Shown piece after piece: positions 1 to 12,900 of a stretch of DNA of 64,000 bases. Made by a program: the position numbers and the translations under genes. The notes below the pieces were generated by a model. It searched no databases. It was not told the DNA's origin and saw nothing but the letters and a program-made list of their open reading frames with translations. Source of the DNA: Nitzschia sp. DOCU1 (lineage: Eukaryota; Bacillariophyta; Bacillariophyceae; Bacillariales; Bacillariaceae); assembly GCA_951394045.1 (NCBI GenBank), contig OX595990.1:2410549-2474548 (forward strand), given 5' to 3'. How positions within the stretch are numbered: the stretch's first letter is position 1; every line of letters begins with the position of its first letter.

Positions 1-1002
1 ATAAAAGAGTGTATCGTCGTCCAACCCCCAGGCAACGTCATCCACGATAATCGCGTCATTGTCATCATCACGTCCCACGATAAGGCCGCTAGTTTCCAAG
101 TTGAGAATCTTTAGTCGATACAATTCATCTCCCGTCGTATCGATAGAATAGGCCAGCAACCTTTCGGATGGTGAAATTTCCAATTCTCCCACTTCAAAGA
201 ATTTGTAATTTTGAGCAAGCACATTCTCATCCAAATAGACTTGCTCTCCCGGTAAAATGGGAGTGTTGGCTTGTCCATTCCATGATTGTAAATGTTCTTT
301 CAAATAACTCCCACTACTGTCCATCATTACATCCTCAGGGATCGGTGCCCGACAGTGCAGAGGATACGCTTGGCCTTGTAAGGTTCGTCGGTAGTAATAG
401 TAGGATCGATCTCGCATAGGAAAGGAATGCGAAGTTTCTTCCATGTACTGTAAGAGCTCTTGATACAAACTTTCTTGCAAGGGTGTCAAACTTTGCAGAC
501 GGCGTTGCGTATACGCATTTTCGGCTTCCAAATGTGCCAAAATTTCCGGATTGGATCGTTCGTCATCTCGCATCCAACCATAAGGATCGCTGATGAGACG
601 AGGAGGATCTAACAAGGGACTTGTGGATTCTTGAGATTGTCGTAGTAGTTCGGGATCCCAGCCGGACGGTGCCACCCCCACTGCGACTACGCGGTCTTGT
701 TCGCGACGAGCGAGGGGTGGAACTATATTGCCACTGTCATTGATGTTGCCATTAGACATTTCATCGGAATTTTGCCCCGGCAAAAAGCCCGTCGCCCATA
801 GTTTGTGTTCTCCACTAGTGAATAAGAGTGCTACAATTCCCACCAACACAAAGGATACTGCCAATACACTCCAAATCAGCCACTTGTTAGAGAAACCTTG
901 GCTAGTGTGGGTTCTACGTCGCGACGTTCGAAACGAGTTGTTGCTCTCTCCCGCCACTGCCAGCTCGAGTTCCATCGGCCGAAATCCATCGTCTTTCCTC
1001 AT
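1..1002 (-). CDS. Oligopeptidase B-like serine peptidase (S9A), membrane-anchored, partial
   Basis: Reading leftwards from an ATG at 1002, one frame stays open for 334 codons to the window edge, so the C-terminal part is missing. Residues about 40-63 form one hydrophobic segment (core WLIWSVLAVSFVLVGIVAL) after a basic, Ser/Arg-rich N-terminus, which indicates a type II anchor. Around residue 145 come the beta-propeller signatures of oligopeptidase B: DPYGWMRDDERSNPEILAHL, then EAENAYT, then YYYYRRTLQGQAYPLHC. The family cleaves short peptides after Arg or Lys. The alpha/beta-hydrolase domain with the catalytic triad lies outside the window, so activity cannot be judged. Most oligopeptidase B proteins are soluble, so the anchor is unusual. 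It is transcribed away from the SF-assemblin gene across a 375 bp spacer. Confidence 0.85.
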   Translation of the reverse strand, partial: MRKDDGFRPMELELAVAGESNNSFRTSRRRTHTSQGFSNKWLIWSVLAVSFVLVGIVALLFTSGEHKLWATGFLPGQNSDEMSNGNINDSGNIVPPLARREQDRVVAVGVAPSGWDPELLRQSQESTSPLLDPPRLISDPYGWMRDDERSNPEILAHLEAENAYTQRRLQSLTPLQESLYQELLQYMEETSHSFPMRDRSYYYYRRTLQGQAYPLHCRAPIPEDVMMDSSGSYLKEHLQSWNGQANTPILPGEQVYLDENVLAQNYKFFEVGELEISPSERLLAYSIDTTGDELYRLKILNLETSGLIVGRDDDNDAIIVDDVAWGLDDDTLFY

Positions 1003-1377
1003 AGCGACTGAACTATATAGGAAGCGCTGAAAGGAGAAGAAGGCAGGGTGGAATACTGTCGGGGGTCAATAGGGCAGTGCGGAAGGTGAGAAGCAACTTG
1101 ACAAATGAAGACAGCGGTCATTTTGGCGGAAAAGCGAAACAATAAGATCCTCTCTTTGAATGAACCTTTTAGTCGCATGAATCCAAAGTGCTGATCGCAC
1201 AAGTCGATAGAATGGAGGACTAAATCGACTATTAGAGCAACGACCGTAGTACCGTTCACGCCGTGTGTGGCCGCGCGACGATGGCGGCAAACACACCAAT
1301 ATGCCAATGCCTCTCGTCGCTACTCTCGCATTTCATTGTTTGTTACTCCAACGTTACTTGAAAACTTTAACCATACC
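1003..1377. other. Divergent intergenic spacer
   Basis: This 375 bp gap separates the start codons of the oligopeptidase B-like gene (-) and the SF-assemblin gene (+). It must hold both promoters. I see no convincing TATA box or other named element, and the short open frames here look like chance. Confidence 0.6.
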
Positions 1378-2253
1378 ATGACGCTTCCGTCTACGCCCGC
1401 CATGCACGGGGATCGCATCGATCATCCGAGTCCGGCCATGGAGGCCATTGAATCCGTCGATAAAATGCTGGCCACTATGGAGGGAGGTTCGTTTGAAGAA
1501 GTCATGAAAGAGCGAAATCGAGTGAGTTTTACCATCAGTGGTATGAGTGACTGCATCTATCTAATCTTCTAACACTTGCTTTAGATTCGTAAAGAACGAG
1601 AAGAGTACAATGTTGCCGAACTCAAAGTCCAAATTGTCCGTTTGGAAGATGCCCTGGCGGCCGAAACGAAACGCCGCGTGGATGCCACCACGAAAATTGA
1701 CGATTCGGCTCGGGAACAAATTTACGAAATGGAAAAACGTCTTCGCCAACAACTCGAAGAAGACAATGCTAAACTATCCTTGCGTCTGAATCAACTTGAA
1801 TCACGATTGCAAACCTTGGAAGAACAATGGACTCACGATTCGGAACGTCAAATCGCCTCCATCGACCAGAAAGCCCAAGAGTTTGGCAAGGCATTGGAAC
1901 AGCTGCAACAAGAACAAGATGTCGAACGGAAGGCTCGTCTTCGACGGGAAGGTAGTCTGTTGCAACAAGTAGAACATCACGCCAAGGAATTTGAAGATCG
2001 ATGGACGGCCGAGCGTCAAGATCGTTTGGGGCAAATTGCCAAGCTCGAGCAATCCTTAGTGGAGCGAGAGACGCAGCGACAACAAGAACAAGTTCGATTT
2101 CAAGCGCGAGTGGAACAAGAGTTGGAGTTGTTGAGAACAGAGATAGAATTGGAAGTGCATGAACGACAGACACAGGATGAAGAAATTGTGGCCGCTTTGA
2201 ATCGATATACTCAGCAATTACAGCAGAGTTTGTCTATTTTGAGTTCTGATTAG
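1378..2253 (+). CDS. SF-assemblin (striated fibre assemblin / beta-giardin family)
   Basis: Two exons: 1378-1521 and 1585-2253, with a 63 bp GTGAGT...TTAG intron in phase 0, giving 270 aa. The N-terminal 40 residues are not coiled. The rest is an almost continuous, highly charged coiled coil rich in Glu, Gln and Arg. The C-terminus reads DEEIVAALNRYTQQLQQSL, close to the typical SF-assemblin ending (D-x-x-IV-x-A-x-N-x-YT-x-x-LQ). SF-assemblins form the 2-nm filaments of striated microtubule-associated fibres linked to basal bodies. Length fits the family. The start at 1378 was chosen because it is the first ATG of the spliced frame that precedes the conserved part. In a diatom lineage without flagella its role would be of interest. 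Confidence 0.88.
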
Positions 2254-2299
2254 TTAGTAGGATAAACCACAGGGGATAAGAAGAATCTACCAGTTCTAT

Positions 2300-3439
2300 T
2301 TATGATATCAAATCATTGTCAATAGCAATTGTCTTGACAAAGAGCTTTGCCGAATGCAATTGTATCGAACAATTCAATCGATCATAATCATGTCCACCTT
2401 CTACCAATCCCCAGCTCGATATTTGAAATTCTTCTTCCACTCGCGATGCTTCAATCGCCTTTTGTACATTATTCAGCGGCGATTTGCGGTCCATCATGGC
2501 CCATGCCACTAGAAAACTCTTGGCTTGACTACACATACTGGACAATGCCACTAAATGCCAAGCATCCAAGGTATGTGTCCACTCTACCAATTGTTGGGAC
2601 AGGTCGGGTGGATGAGGCAAGCCCGCAAAAGGTTTCTCGTCCCCGCGTTTGCGGGCCATGACCATGGCTTCATTGGCGCCCATGGCAAAGGCTGGCCTAT
2701 GATTGGTTTGATCTTGTACATATTGATGCAAATCTTTCCAAGCTTGTTCCTGTCGGCGATGCAAAATGCGATCTTCGGTCGGGTCGGCCCAAAAACAAGT
2801 CTACAAAAAAAAGAAACAGGGGGTAAATGATACGGCTGAGCATACAATCCCACTGCATTTGACTGAACTTACTGTATCCGTGGGTAAAAATCGCAAGGCT
2901 TCGTCTCGATAGACATGTGGATGATGTGCAGCTTGATCCAATACGGTACACGCTAACGTCATGAGTGGCATATTGACGGGTTTCAAATATTTTTCTTGGG
3001 CATGCCATTCGACAGAAATCATGTGTGCCAACATTTCGGAGGGTACCGCCAAGGTTTGTCCCATGGGTGTTTTCAAAACACGACCATCCAAAGTAACACC
3101 AAACCACTCGGAAGGTTTGACTGACGATGTTGTTGTTCCAGGAGCCCGGGGAGATAACATTTGCTGAAAAGATTCATCGCTGTTGGAAGGCCGACGATGA
3201 ACGCCCGATGCCGAGTCGGTTCCATCGACTCCGGCAGAAATAGGTGACTGGACTTTTTCGTTTTTATCATCATTTTCCCAGGGAGCACTGACGGGTTGAA
3301 CTCCAACTTGCTTGTAAAAGCGCAACCTGCCTGCGATGCGTGTATCTCGACTCGTCGTAGATTTCTTGGTACTCAAGGATCGCATGGAAGAATGAAGAAT
3401 CCTCTTGGCTCCACCAGCCACGACTCCTTGAACAATCAT
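2300..3439 (-). CDS. ATPAF2: ATP synthase F1 assembly factor 2 (ATP12 family)
   Basis: Two exons on the minus strand (3439-2873 and 2800-2300) are joined across a 72 bp GTAAGT...GTAG intron in phase 0, giving 355 aa. The first 50 residues are rich in Ser, Arg and Lys with no acidic run, like a mitochondrial presequence. Conserved ATP12 blocks follow: VTLDGRVLKTPMGQTLAVPS, then VEWHAQ, PLMTLACTVLDQA and LRFLPTDT, then across the junction TCFWADPTEDRILHRRQEQ. ATP12 binds the F1 alpha subunit in the mitochondrial matrix during assembly of the F1 hexamer. About 70 residues between the presequence and the core are low-complexity and Ser-rich. The gene ends 46 bp from the end of the SF-assemblin gene and is convergent with it. 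Confidence 0.9.
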
Positions 3440-3993
3440 GCTGTTGTATGTACGTTGTTTGACGGACGATGCAAACGAGAGAGATAAGATTCTGGTAGTG
3501 GAGGTATCGTAGTATATTCAGAGGACCACCGCCGTCATGGTCGTCGGCGCTCCTCATCATCCATTTTTCTTCCATCTTTTTGTGCGGCGTTGGCCGCATT
3601 CGGACGACGGCAAGATGGTTCATGTTAGTCGATGTGTTCAAACCCGGTCATGTGTCGTGTGTTTGAGTACCGTCGGATTTCGTATGTGGATTGGCGTGAA
3701 GTTCTCCGTAGAACGGTCATATCGGCCCTGCGCGCGGTCCCGCCTTCCGCGATGGGCCTATGATATTTTTTGCAGCGAGGAGTCCGCCGCCGCCAAATCC
3801 CTCGTCGTGTCGTGACACATGCGCGCTTCCATACATTGGCATCCGCCGCTCAAGACGCAGTGTGGATCGATCGAAAGTGGAAGGTATTGATGACAACAAC
3901 AGACTCGAGTAGATCGTGGCATAGTATTGTCACTACCTTTCTTTCTTGAAATAACAACAACCATAATAATATAGCAAAGAGTGCTTTTGAAAA
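3440..3993. other. Divergent intergenic spacer
   Basis: 554 bp between the ATP12 start (-) and the HECT ligase start (+). I see no gene: the open frames here are short, lack homology I recognise and overlap each other on both strands. Promoters of both flanking genes are expected here. Confidence 0.55.
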
Positions 3994-6900
3994 ATGTCGG
4001 TCGAAAACCTTCCTTCGGGAAGGGAACGGGCCATTGAAACGTTGATTGACATGGAGCCTCACGGTTCCTTTTATCGAGCGGCGCGGGTCTTGGTAAGCCT
4101 CCTATAATATGCGAGTGTGCCTTGTATTGACACTTGCTCTGTTTCTAACAACTTTTTACTAGGAGGAATCGGTTCCACAAGCCCTGTTGCACCGCCCGAA
4201 TCTCGTGACAAAATCCGCCTTGGTCGAACAAGCGTACAGTCTTTCCAAGTACGAATTGGATCAACTCTCCAAATACGATGATGTTTTTGGAGGACCCACA
4301 ATCTCGGATCATTTGACACCCACCAGCGAAACAAAAAAGCAACGCATTCTCAAACACCATGCCAAAATACTCGCTGCCAAGCGGGGCACCACATCTACTA
4401 AAAAGTCAAAGGTGGCTCCGTCTCCGCAGCTCGTGGCCGCCTTGCGACAAGTCTACGGAGATTCCGAATCGTTGGAGTTGTGGTCTCTGTTACAGTCCGT
4501 CATGGATCATTCCGCCTTTGGTAAGGACGGTGATCATCACAGCAGCATTGTCCATACGACAACGACGGCGGCAACTGCCGCGTATCGACTGGAATCTCTG
4601 ATTGCGAATTTGGGGCAACAACAACTAACTAATCAGGAAGATTCTTCGAGTGCTGCCAAGCTTCATGGCTTGTTGATTACGGTGCTGTCTCTAGTGACGC
4701 ATTATGAAATCAAGGAACACGACTCAAGTACCAGCACAACCCCCACGACTACTGACGAATCCAATAATACTACAGAATTTCCTCATCAACCGGATCCTTC
4801 CAGTCCACCACCCTTACAAGTGGGATCTGTCTTGTCCGTGGTACGGCCAGAAGAAGATGACAAGTCGAATCCTTGGAGTTTGGATATGGAATTACTGGCG
4901 TATTTAGGACAAGCCGCGGCCTTGTATGAAGAACGCATTGAAATTCAAAAGGAACGATTATTATCCAAGTTGGTGGATGAATCGACGGCAACTGATTCCG
5001 CGGGAGCGTCCTTTGCAGCTTCGACGGCCAAAATGGTAGTGGCGGCGGCCGAAATGACGCCCATGGCTGCTTCGTCGGCTACTACGACACCAGCACCCGT
5101 GGAAACTCCAGTGGCCCATACTCCCCAGCCGACGGGGACTGGAACGTCCACACCCGATGCAATTGCCGTGCGAGAGGACGATGATGATCATCATCATCAT
5201 CCCATGATGATGGATGATGTTCAGGCGGCAGCTGTGGCCTTGAGTGCGGCCGTGTTTGATCAAATTATATCATCTGCGACGGGAGACGATTCTTCAGATG
5301 AGGACGATGATGAGGATGAAGACTCGTCCGCGAGTGGGAGCGATGATAGGGACTCGGATTTTGAACAACACCAACGAGTATTGGGAGGAAACGCATCCTC
5401 TTCCTCTTCTTCATCGTCTTCTAGCTCGGAACTGGATGCGGCTGTTGCTGGTGGCGGTGGAGGAGAAGCAGCGCAACCCAACCCACATGTGGATAGTGAA
5501 GAGGATGATGAAGATGACGATGTCGACGAAGATATAGATGACGATATGATTCTTCGTCAGGCTTTGGCATTGAGTCTCGTGGATCAAGCAACAACAGCAA
5601 CGGCAACAACGCAGCCTCCCTCCTCGTCCTTACGAGTGGACACGACAGCTTCGGAGCTGGATGCTCTTCTTTCTTCGCCTATTTTATCTCCTGGGCCCAT
5701 TACACCTGGGACAGAAACTCCAGTGTCGAAAAAGGAGGGTTCCTCGCCCATTCAGGATCCAGATTTGGAAGACAGTCCCCTACCAGCTATTCCTCCGCCT
5801 CCCAAGGTGTATCCTTATGGACAGCTCTTGGATAATACAAACAACAACATTGATTATTCGGATCAAGTCGAGACAGATTCGCCCTACTTTGATCCAGCCG
5901 CATTGAATCGGTTTGGTACCTTGCCTGCTCCTCATGTTTTGATTCATTTGATGAGATTTACTTTGGAGACGATTGAACGACGCAAATTCCAGGGCCGAGA
6001 AGAAGCCAGCAGTGGCAGCGCAGCATTGACATTGTCCTCTCGGCACTCTGCAGATAGTTTCAATGTCCAAACCCAGTCAACTATTGCTGGTGGAATGGGC
6101 TGCTCTCTTTTCCCGCCCAGTCATCAATTTCTAAAATCTCAACGGCCATCCCAAGATACTGGAAACGAGATTGCCGTGTCTCTCCAAATGTTGGTTTCCC
6201 TTTTCTTGTTAATTCATGATCGACGAAAGGACGCCATGGAAAAGCTGAAAATTGCAATCAAGCAAGAACGCCGTGAAGTGGAAGATGAAAAGGATGAAAC
6301 CAAGCGAGAGGGGGGTACGCCGGCATCTGAAGAAGGGGATGACCCTGCTATTGCATTGGCCCTCCATTATATGGATGAGGAACAGGCAGAGTCTAAGGAA
6401 TCGCTGGAAGCCAAAGGAATGCGTCGCAAGGCTGCCGCTGCAGCACATGATGCGGCTGCTGTTTTGGAATCACTTCGCCGCCGAACTGCGGCTTGGAAAC
6501 GTCAAGTGGAACTATTTTCGCACTGTACTCTCTTATCGATGAAGTGTTTGCACATGTTCTTGCAATATGTTGTGCGGAGATGGTTGCAAGAGCGCCAGGC
6601 TGTTTCTGCCACGGACTGCAATAATCTACTACCCAAGACTGTCATCAACAAGCTATCGGCGGCTCTTGATTCCTACTTTGTTCCTATGCCCGAGGACGGG
6701 ATTGACGAGGATGACATGGACCGCGCGCTAATGTCATTGAGATTATATCAGTGTGCACTGTTGCTTTGGGGAGAAGCTATCCCTATCGTGTACCCAACGG
6801 TTGCTTCTCAGACGGACGTCTTGCGTTCTGTGCTTGTCGAGTGCTCCAACACGACCAAAGACCATCCCTCCCGTTCCTTTGAAAAGTTGACCTCCATGCC

Positions 6901-9900
6901 ATCGTCCGAATTCGAACCTACCTTTCACAAATTGCATGTTCTCTGTCGACGCCTTCGTGTGAGTGATCTCTTGGACTCTTTTGTTTCGAGCCCTGCCTGC
7001 TATTTTCCGACGGAAAGCGAGGACTTGGCTGATGCGAACCAGACCGCTGGCCCGACCACTCTTCCTCAACGAGCCAGCTCGTTAATAACATTGATCGGGT
7101 CGCTCTCGCAAAGTTTGGGTGGATTATCTGGCGAGCTACAAAATCTCTACCTTGCGATTTGCCACAAATGCCATGTGCGGATCCTTTTATGGGACGGTCT
7201 TTACGCTTGCTCTGATTCAGAGGCGGAGGAAGCGGCCTTATCTCTCACCGCATCACCAGCAGACACGGTGCGCGTGAGCAGTAACCCCTCGGATTCCCTT
7301 GTATTTGACGCCACAAAATGTTCTGATTCCATGTCCATCATGCCCAACCAAGAAGGGGGTTCTTCCGCCAATGGATCCGCTGTGAACCAACGAGCGTCCA
7401 AAGTTTGGGGCACGGTCCTGTCATCCTCGTCATTTTCTCCCAAGACGGGCGTCCACAGATGGGCGGTGAGACTGGATAAGTGCGAACGCGGCCATGTTTT
7501 TATTGGCGTATCCACGGCACAAGCTAGCACAAGAACTTACGTCGGTGGAGACAAGTATGGTTGGGGAATGATTGGGACGCAAGCGCTTTGGCATGATCGG
7601 AGAAAGATTCGCGGAGACTACGGGGCAACATTCCGCACTGGCTCGACGATTGTTGTTACGTTGGATACGGACGCGGGCACTTTGAGCTTTGGTTCTTGGA
7701 AGGACGGCTCGTCCTCGAATTCGTTTTCCTTGGAACCTATGGATCAAAATGTCGGATCTGGCAGGCGTACTAGTCAAGTCGGCGGAATCGGAGGAACAGT
7801 AGAAGACTGGGGGGTGGCATTTGAAGGCCTCCCGCTCGACTCACGGCTGTTCCCAGCGGTTGGGCTGTATCAAAGAGACGATCGTGTAACGCTTCTCACC
7901 GTAGAGAGCGGCCAAGTTGCAGCAGGTAGGGAGAGTACAGTAGACCTTTCGGGGGGGTTGTGCTATTTTCCGCGACATGTTGATGCACCTGGAACCAGCA
8001 GCAACGCACAGCGCGGAAATATCCAGAAGTTCAACGACATTCTTTCATGGGATGGCATTGAGTACACGACGAAGACGCTGGAGGATATTGTTCACGGTTA
8101 TCAAGGAGGAATCGACGAGCCTCTCTTTTCGACGCTGCTGTCAAGCTTGGCGTCTGCGCTTTGTCTTGTCCCTCCAACTATTCCTGTTTTGTCACAGCGA
8201 TTCGCTTTGACGCTTCTTCCAAAGTTGACAAAAAGTATTCTCGACCTGGAAAAATTGGACATGACTTATACTAGCGACCAGCTCTTCCCGAATGGGCTCC
8301 ACGAGGGAAAATGGGTTATCCGCGCCACCGGGTCATCGGGCTCGAGCTCGGACGCAGAAGAGTACATTGTTGATATTAGTGCTACTGCAGACGGCGAAGG
8401 TTCTTTGATTGGATTCGAGGGAACTGGTGTAGGCACCACTGGAAAATCCAAGAACGGCTTGGTAGCCATTTTTGGGTGCGTGAAGGGGTCTTCGATCCAT
8501 TTTGTGGAAGAATGGTCTGATGGAACCGATGAGGGATTTAGCACCTTGGCTGGCGACGACTCGTCGTCGTCGTGTGTGGTGAGCGCAAGATTGAGCCTTG
8601 ACGGGAAGAAGTTCGAAGGCTACTATCGCAACGTTCAATTCGGCACAACTGGCCAGATTGCTGGTCTTTTGCACATTGACGACAGAAAGGTTTCCAAGTT
8701 CCGGCTGAAGGATGCACCGAGGCCGTCGAAGCAAAGTGTTTCTCTGGCCGGAATTGCATCAGGAAAAGCTCTTTTGTGTCTGGCGCATAGCCACCTTACG
8801 GCCATACTCGCCGAGGATGCTTCTGCAGACTTTTCCTTCCCCCTCCAGAAACCACGAAGCGTGGACCTGTCTGACTCTGCGTGGAAATCGCGTTACACCG
8901 AACTAAAATCCTGTCTTGCGTTGCCCATGCTCTCGCTTGCATCCACTGGGTCAGACGAGCACACCATTATTTCTCACATGAATGACATGCGGCAGTTCTA
9001 CGCACCTCCTGCTCCAGACGTCAAGGGCGACCATCACACCCTCGTCTCGGAAGACTTTCTCAAGACTTTTGTCCTACGCCAGAATTCTGAACTTCGGTAC
9101 TCTTCGTTTGATCAGCGCATTAAGGCTGCTGTGGTACAATTAGACCAGCGAATATCCTTATCGGTCGGCGGTGACGGCTCTCTTGCTATTCTTGCAAAAG
9201 CGGAATATGGTGATGCTAGAATCTCGCTGATTTGTGCGTTAATTCATCACTCTAAGAGTGGTAATATGATCGTCGGACTGGGAGACGAAATTCCAGCTGG
9301 GGCTCAGGAAATATGGGGTTGTGCCCAGAAGATAGTGGAGGGTGGAGTTCGGTCCGCGATCGCATTCAGACGCGAGAACCAGTCGACCCGAGAGAAGGCT
9401 CGAGACCTTTGCCTTCTTTATAGTGAAGTGGCCGACTTCCTCTTGTCTTTGGAGGTCCAGGAGAGTGCAGCCTTATCTATTGAGACAGCAATTGCGGATG
9501 CATCAGAAGTTTTCCGCATCATAAGACAAAAGGAAGACATCGACTGCTTGAGGGAGGAAATGGGGAGGTCGACAAAACGTGGGATATTGAGATTTATATC
9601 CATCCATGAAGTTTTGTCGCTTTTGAACGAGTACGCTCGAAAGGGAAGTCCTTCTGCTGTCGAAGCCCTTGCATCGGGTATACCACGGACGTTAGGCAGG
9701 GGATGTTCAAATATGTTTGTGCAGCATGAGCGGCAGAGCGAATCGAACGAGGGAGCCGACCTTGGCTGTCACTACCTGACCAATCTTCCAGGATTGTCCG
9801 GGATTGTGATGGTGGCAATTCAAACGAAAGTCCACGCACTGTGGGCCAAGCTTTGTGCAATCTACGAACTCGCCACTGCAAACGAGCTGGAAAAGAGTTT

Positions 9901-12900
9901 GCAAGAACGAACCATGATTGATTCCATGGCGTTGGCTCTCTTCTCTTCGTTCACCGCAGCAATGACGAAAGAAGATGTAGAGTTTGTTGCCATGAAAACT
10001 GGATTTCTAAGAATCATGGCATCGGCCTTTGAGACTCACCGCGAGCAAGCGATGAAGTTGACAGCAGAAGATGGCGCCCCCAACAGTTCCGTGGTTATGG
10101 AATTGCAAGATATCGGCCGACGAGAACAGTCGAGGTCTGTTATTCGTTCGCTGATGGGCGCATCACACGTGTTAATGTACCAGGCGTTGGCTGCGTATAA
10201 TAATGATACTCAGTCGAAGGAAGGTCTGTCGTTGTGCTTTGATCTTGTGCTCCAAGAATTGAAGAAGGGCGCTCCCCTTGTCCAAAGCGCTTTTGTGCAT
10301 GCGGCACGTTCCTACCACAAGAGGCTCAGCGAAGGTCAATGGGAGAAATGGCTGGAAGAATCAACCAAAGATGAAGCCCCAAGAACACCGCGAGTTAGGG
10401 TTAAACGTGTGCGACGCCAAGTTGGACGATCTGGTGTTAACTACCTCCAAGAGAACGGAATCAGCCACCTGACTCTCTCTCAAGCCACGTCCCAGAAGCA
10501 GCAACCACGAGGTCGAAGCACTCCAAATTGGACTAAAGGTGTAGCTGAGACCGCATCCAGATTTCAGAATTATTTCAGCCACCAGCTCTTCACGCACTGG
10601 CTGCATCTTTTGGTGGCAGCGTCGAAGACGCCGTTGGGAAGAAGTATTGTTTCGACGCAGCCGGCGTGGATGGAAACACTACTTCCAATGATTGGCCTTA
10701 GTGCGGATTCCGGGGGAAATCGCCCTCTACCAGGGAGATACAGGTCTCGAATGCTGCGTGTTTTGCTCCCTTTCCTCGAGATTCAAGAGGCGTCTGGAAA
10801 CGTGGCAGAGGGCTTGTTCCACCTTGCCGGAAGTGCAAGCTTGTTAATGTCTAAGAATATGGACGAAGACGAGAGCGTTGTGTCAAGGGAAGCGGTCTCC
10901 TTACTACGGCGACTTCATTCACCCCGCCTGAAGAACTGGAGGTCGATGATCAACAATACGATGAAGTCATTGCTCGCAGCCCCGGTTAAGGATGCCGAGG
11001 CGTTTCCGTCATCAAAGCTGGGTGTGATCCTGTTCTTCAACGGGGGAGTCGATGGTATCAATCGGGGCACATTCGTTCTTCTGAAGCCAGCCGCGGCCTC
11101 TCCTCTTTCCGCCGAACAGCAGGCAGCTCCGGGCAGCAAGGGTCATTCCGGGTCTGCCGGCGGTCCTTCGTCCTGCACAACACCTCACCACGTAGTCGGA
11201 AACGGCACTGAAGGGATTGTTTCTGGACTTTGCAGAGCCGACGCTTCGGCGGGTATCGTTAGCAGCGTAGACACGAAAAATGCGCTTTGCGAGGTCATTC
11301 TACTGAATCGTGAACCAAAAGAAAGCCGTGAAGGAAGCCAGGCGACAGCCTCGACTTTCCGCAAAAAAGGCGGAGCCTCCGCGACCAGTGGATCGAGCAG
11401 TTCCCGTCATACTCTGACAGTAAGAGCAGTTCGTAGTCCGCTCGCTGACATTGCACACGCGCAGGAAGTCGGTCTCTACCTGGATGACTCCGTCCCAATT
11501 GCCGAAACATTTGGTCAGGTCTTGAGAGAGGCCCTGAATATCAAATCCTGTCATGCGCACGGCGTAACATCCGAGAAGAAGGTGCATTCTGGTGTCACAG
11601 ATATCAGGAGTGACTTGGTGGAGGGTACCTTCTCCGCGATGGTGTTGAAATCTGCCATCTCAGCCCTCTCTGATGAAAGAATTCTGAAATTGTTCTTGCA
11701 ACACGAATCTTCAAAATCTCTTTTGTCCGATATCCTTCGGGTCGCATACACAGAGCACCCGCCGAACACAAGTGCCACTGACAGCAAAATGGCCCATTCG
11801 TCCTACCTTTCTTACCTTCCAGCCCACGAAGCAAGGTGGATGCACATGGCCTGCCTCTTTCGTGGCTTGACCCTAAGAGCGGATTTGATCGCGAGCACCC
11901 CCAACGATCTCTGGGAAAGCAGGCTCGAGGAATACAAAACCCGAGTGGATCCTGCCGACGCACCCGCTTCAGCTGAGTCAGCCGGCACTGGTGCCCTTGA
12001 TGGTTATACGACCCCGCCGGTTGAGCCCGGGATTGTCCCAGATACACCACCTATTCTTATGCCCAGGACTAGCAGCCAAACAAGGGGAAACGATGGTCCG
12101 GACTCCCACAACTTGGAATCTGCTGCTCGCTCGACGTCCCAGTCGACTGCGAACGATAACAGTGAAGAAGATGACGACAGCGAAGCGGCTGCTACCGCTG
12201 CCGCACATCTGAGAGAAGCAGCGATCGCCCAGATGGCCGAATTGGGCCTGCCAAGATCATGGTCAGAGCTAGCTCTCCGACGTACCGGTGGTACCAACAT
12301 CGAAGCCGCTGTGCACTTCTGTCTTGAGCGAGGGGGTGAAATGGAACGGTTGTTGGTCGAAGAGCGCGAGCGTGAGAGATTGATGCAGCGTCAATCTTCT
12401 GGCGGCGCATCAGCTCGGCGTCGAGGAAATCGAGGAGAAACCGGCAATTCCAGCCACCTCTTACGTCAACTCATGGAGATGGGTTTCCCTACTCGTTGGT
12501 GCGCAGAAGCGCTTGCAGCCACGGGCAACAATGTAGACGAGGCTCTGACGTGGATTCTCACGAATGGCGAAAGACTTAGCGCGGAAGATGCGGGGATGGA
12601 GGACGGCGATGACGACGACGAGATGGATGGTGAAGATGACGACGAGGACGAAGAAGACGAAGAGAGCCAGGAAGATGACGATTCCGACGACGCGGTTGCT
12701 CCACATGCGAAGGAAGATACTTCAAAGAAAGCAGACTCGAAGGATGACGAAAAGAGGGCCGTCGAGGATTCGAAGGGCGACGACGAAGCACCTGAGGTAG
12801 AAGCGTGGAAAGGCTCAGTGATTCCATTACGTTTCATTTCTGGCCGATCGATAATAGATGCCAAGACTCTGTCTATTTCGGGGCTCCCGACAGGTGGCTT

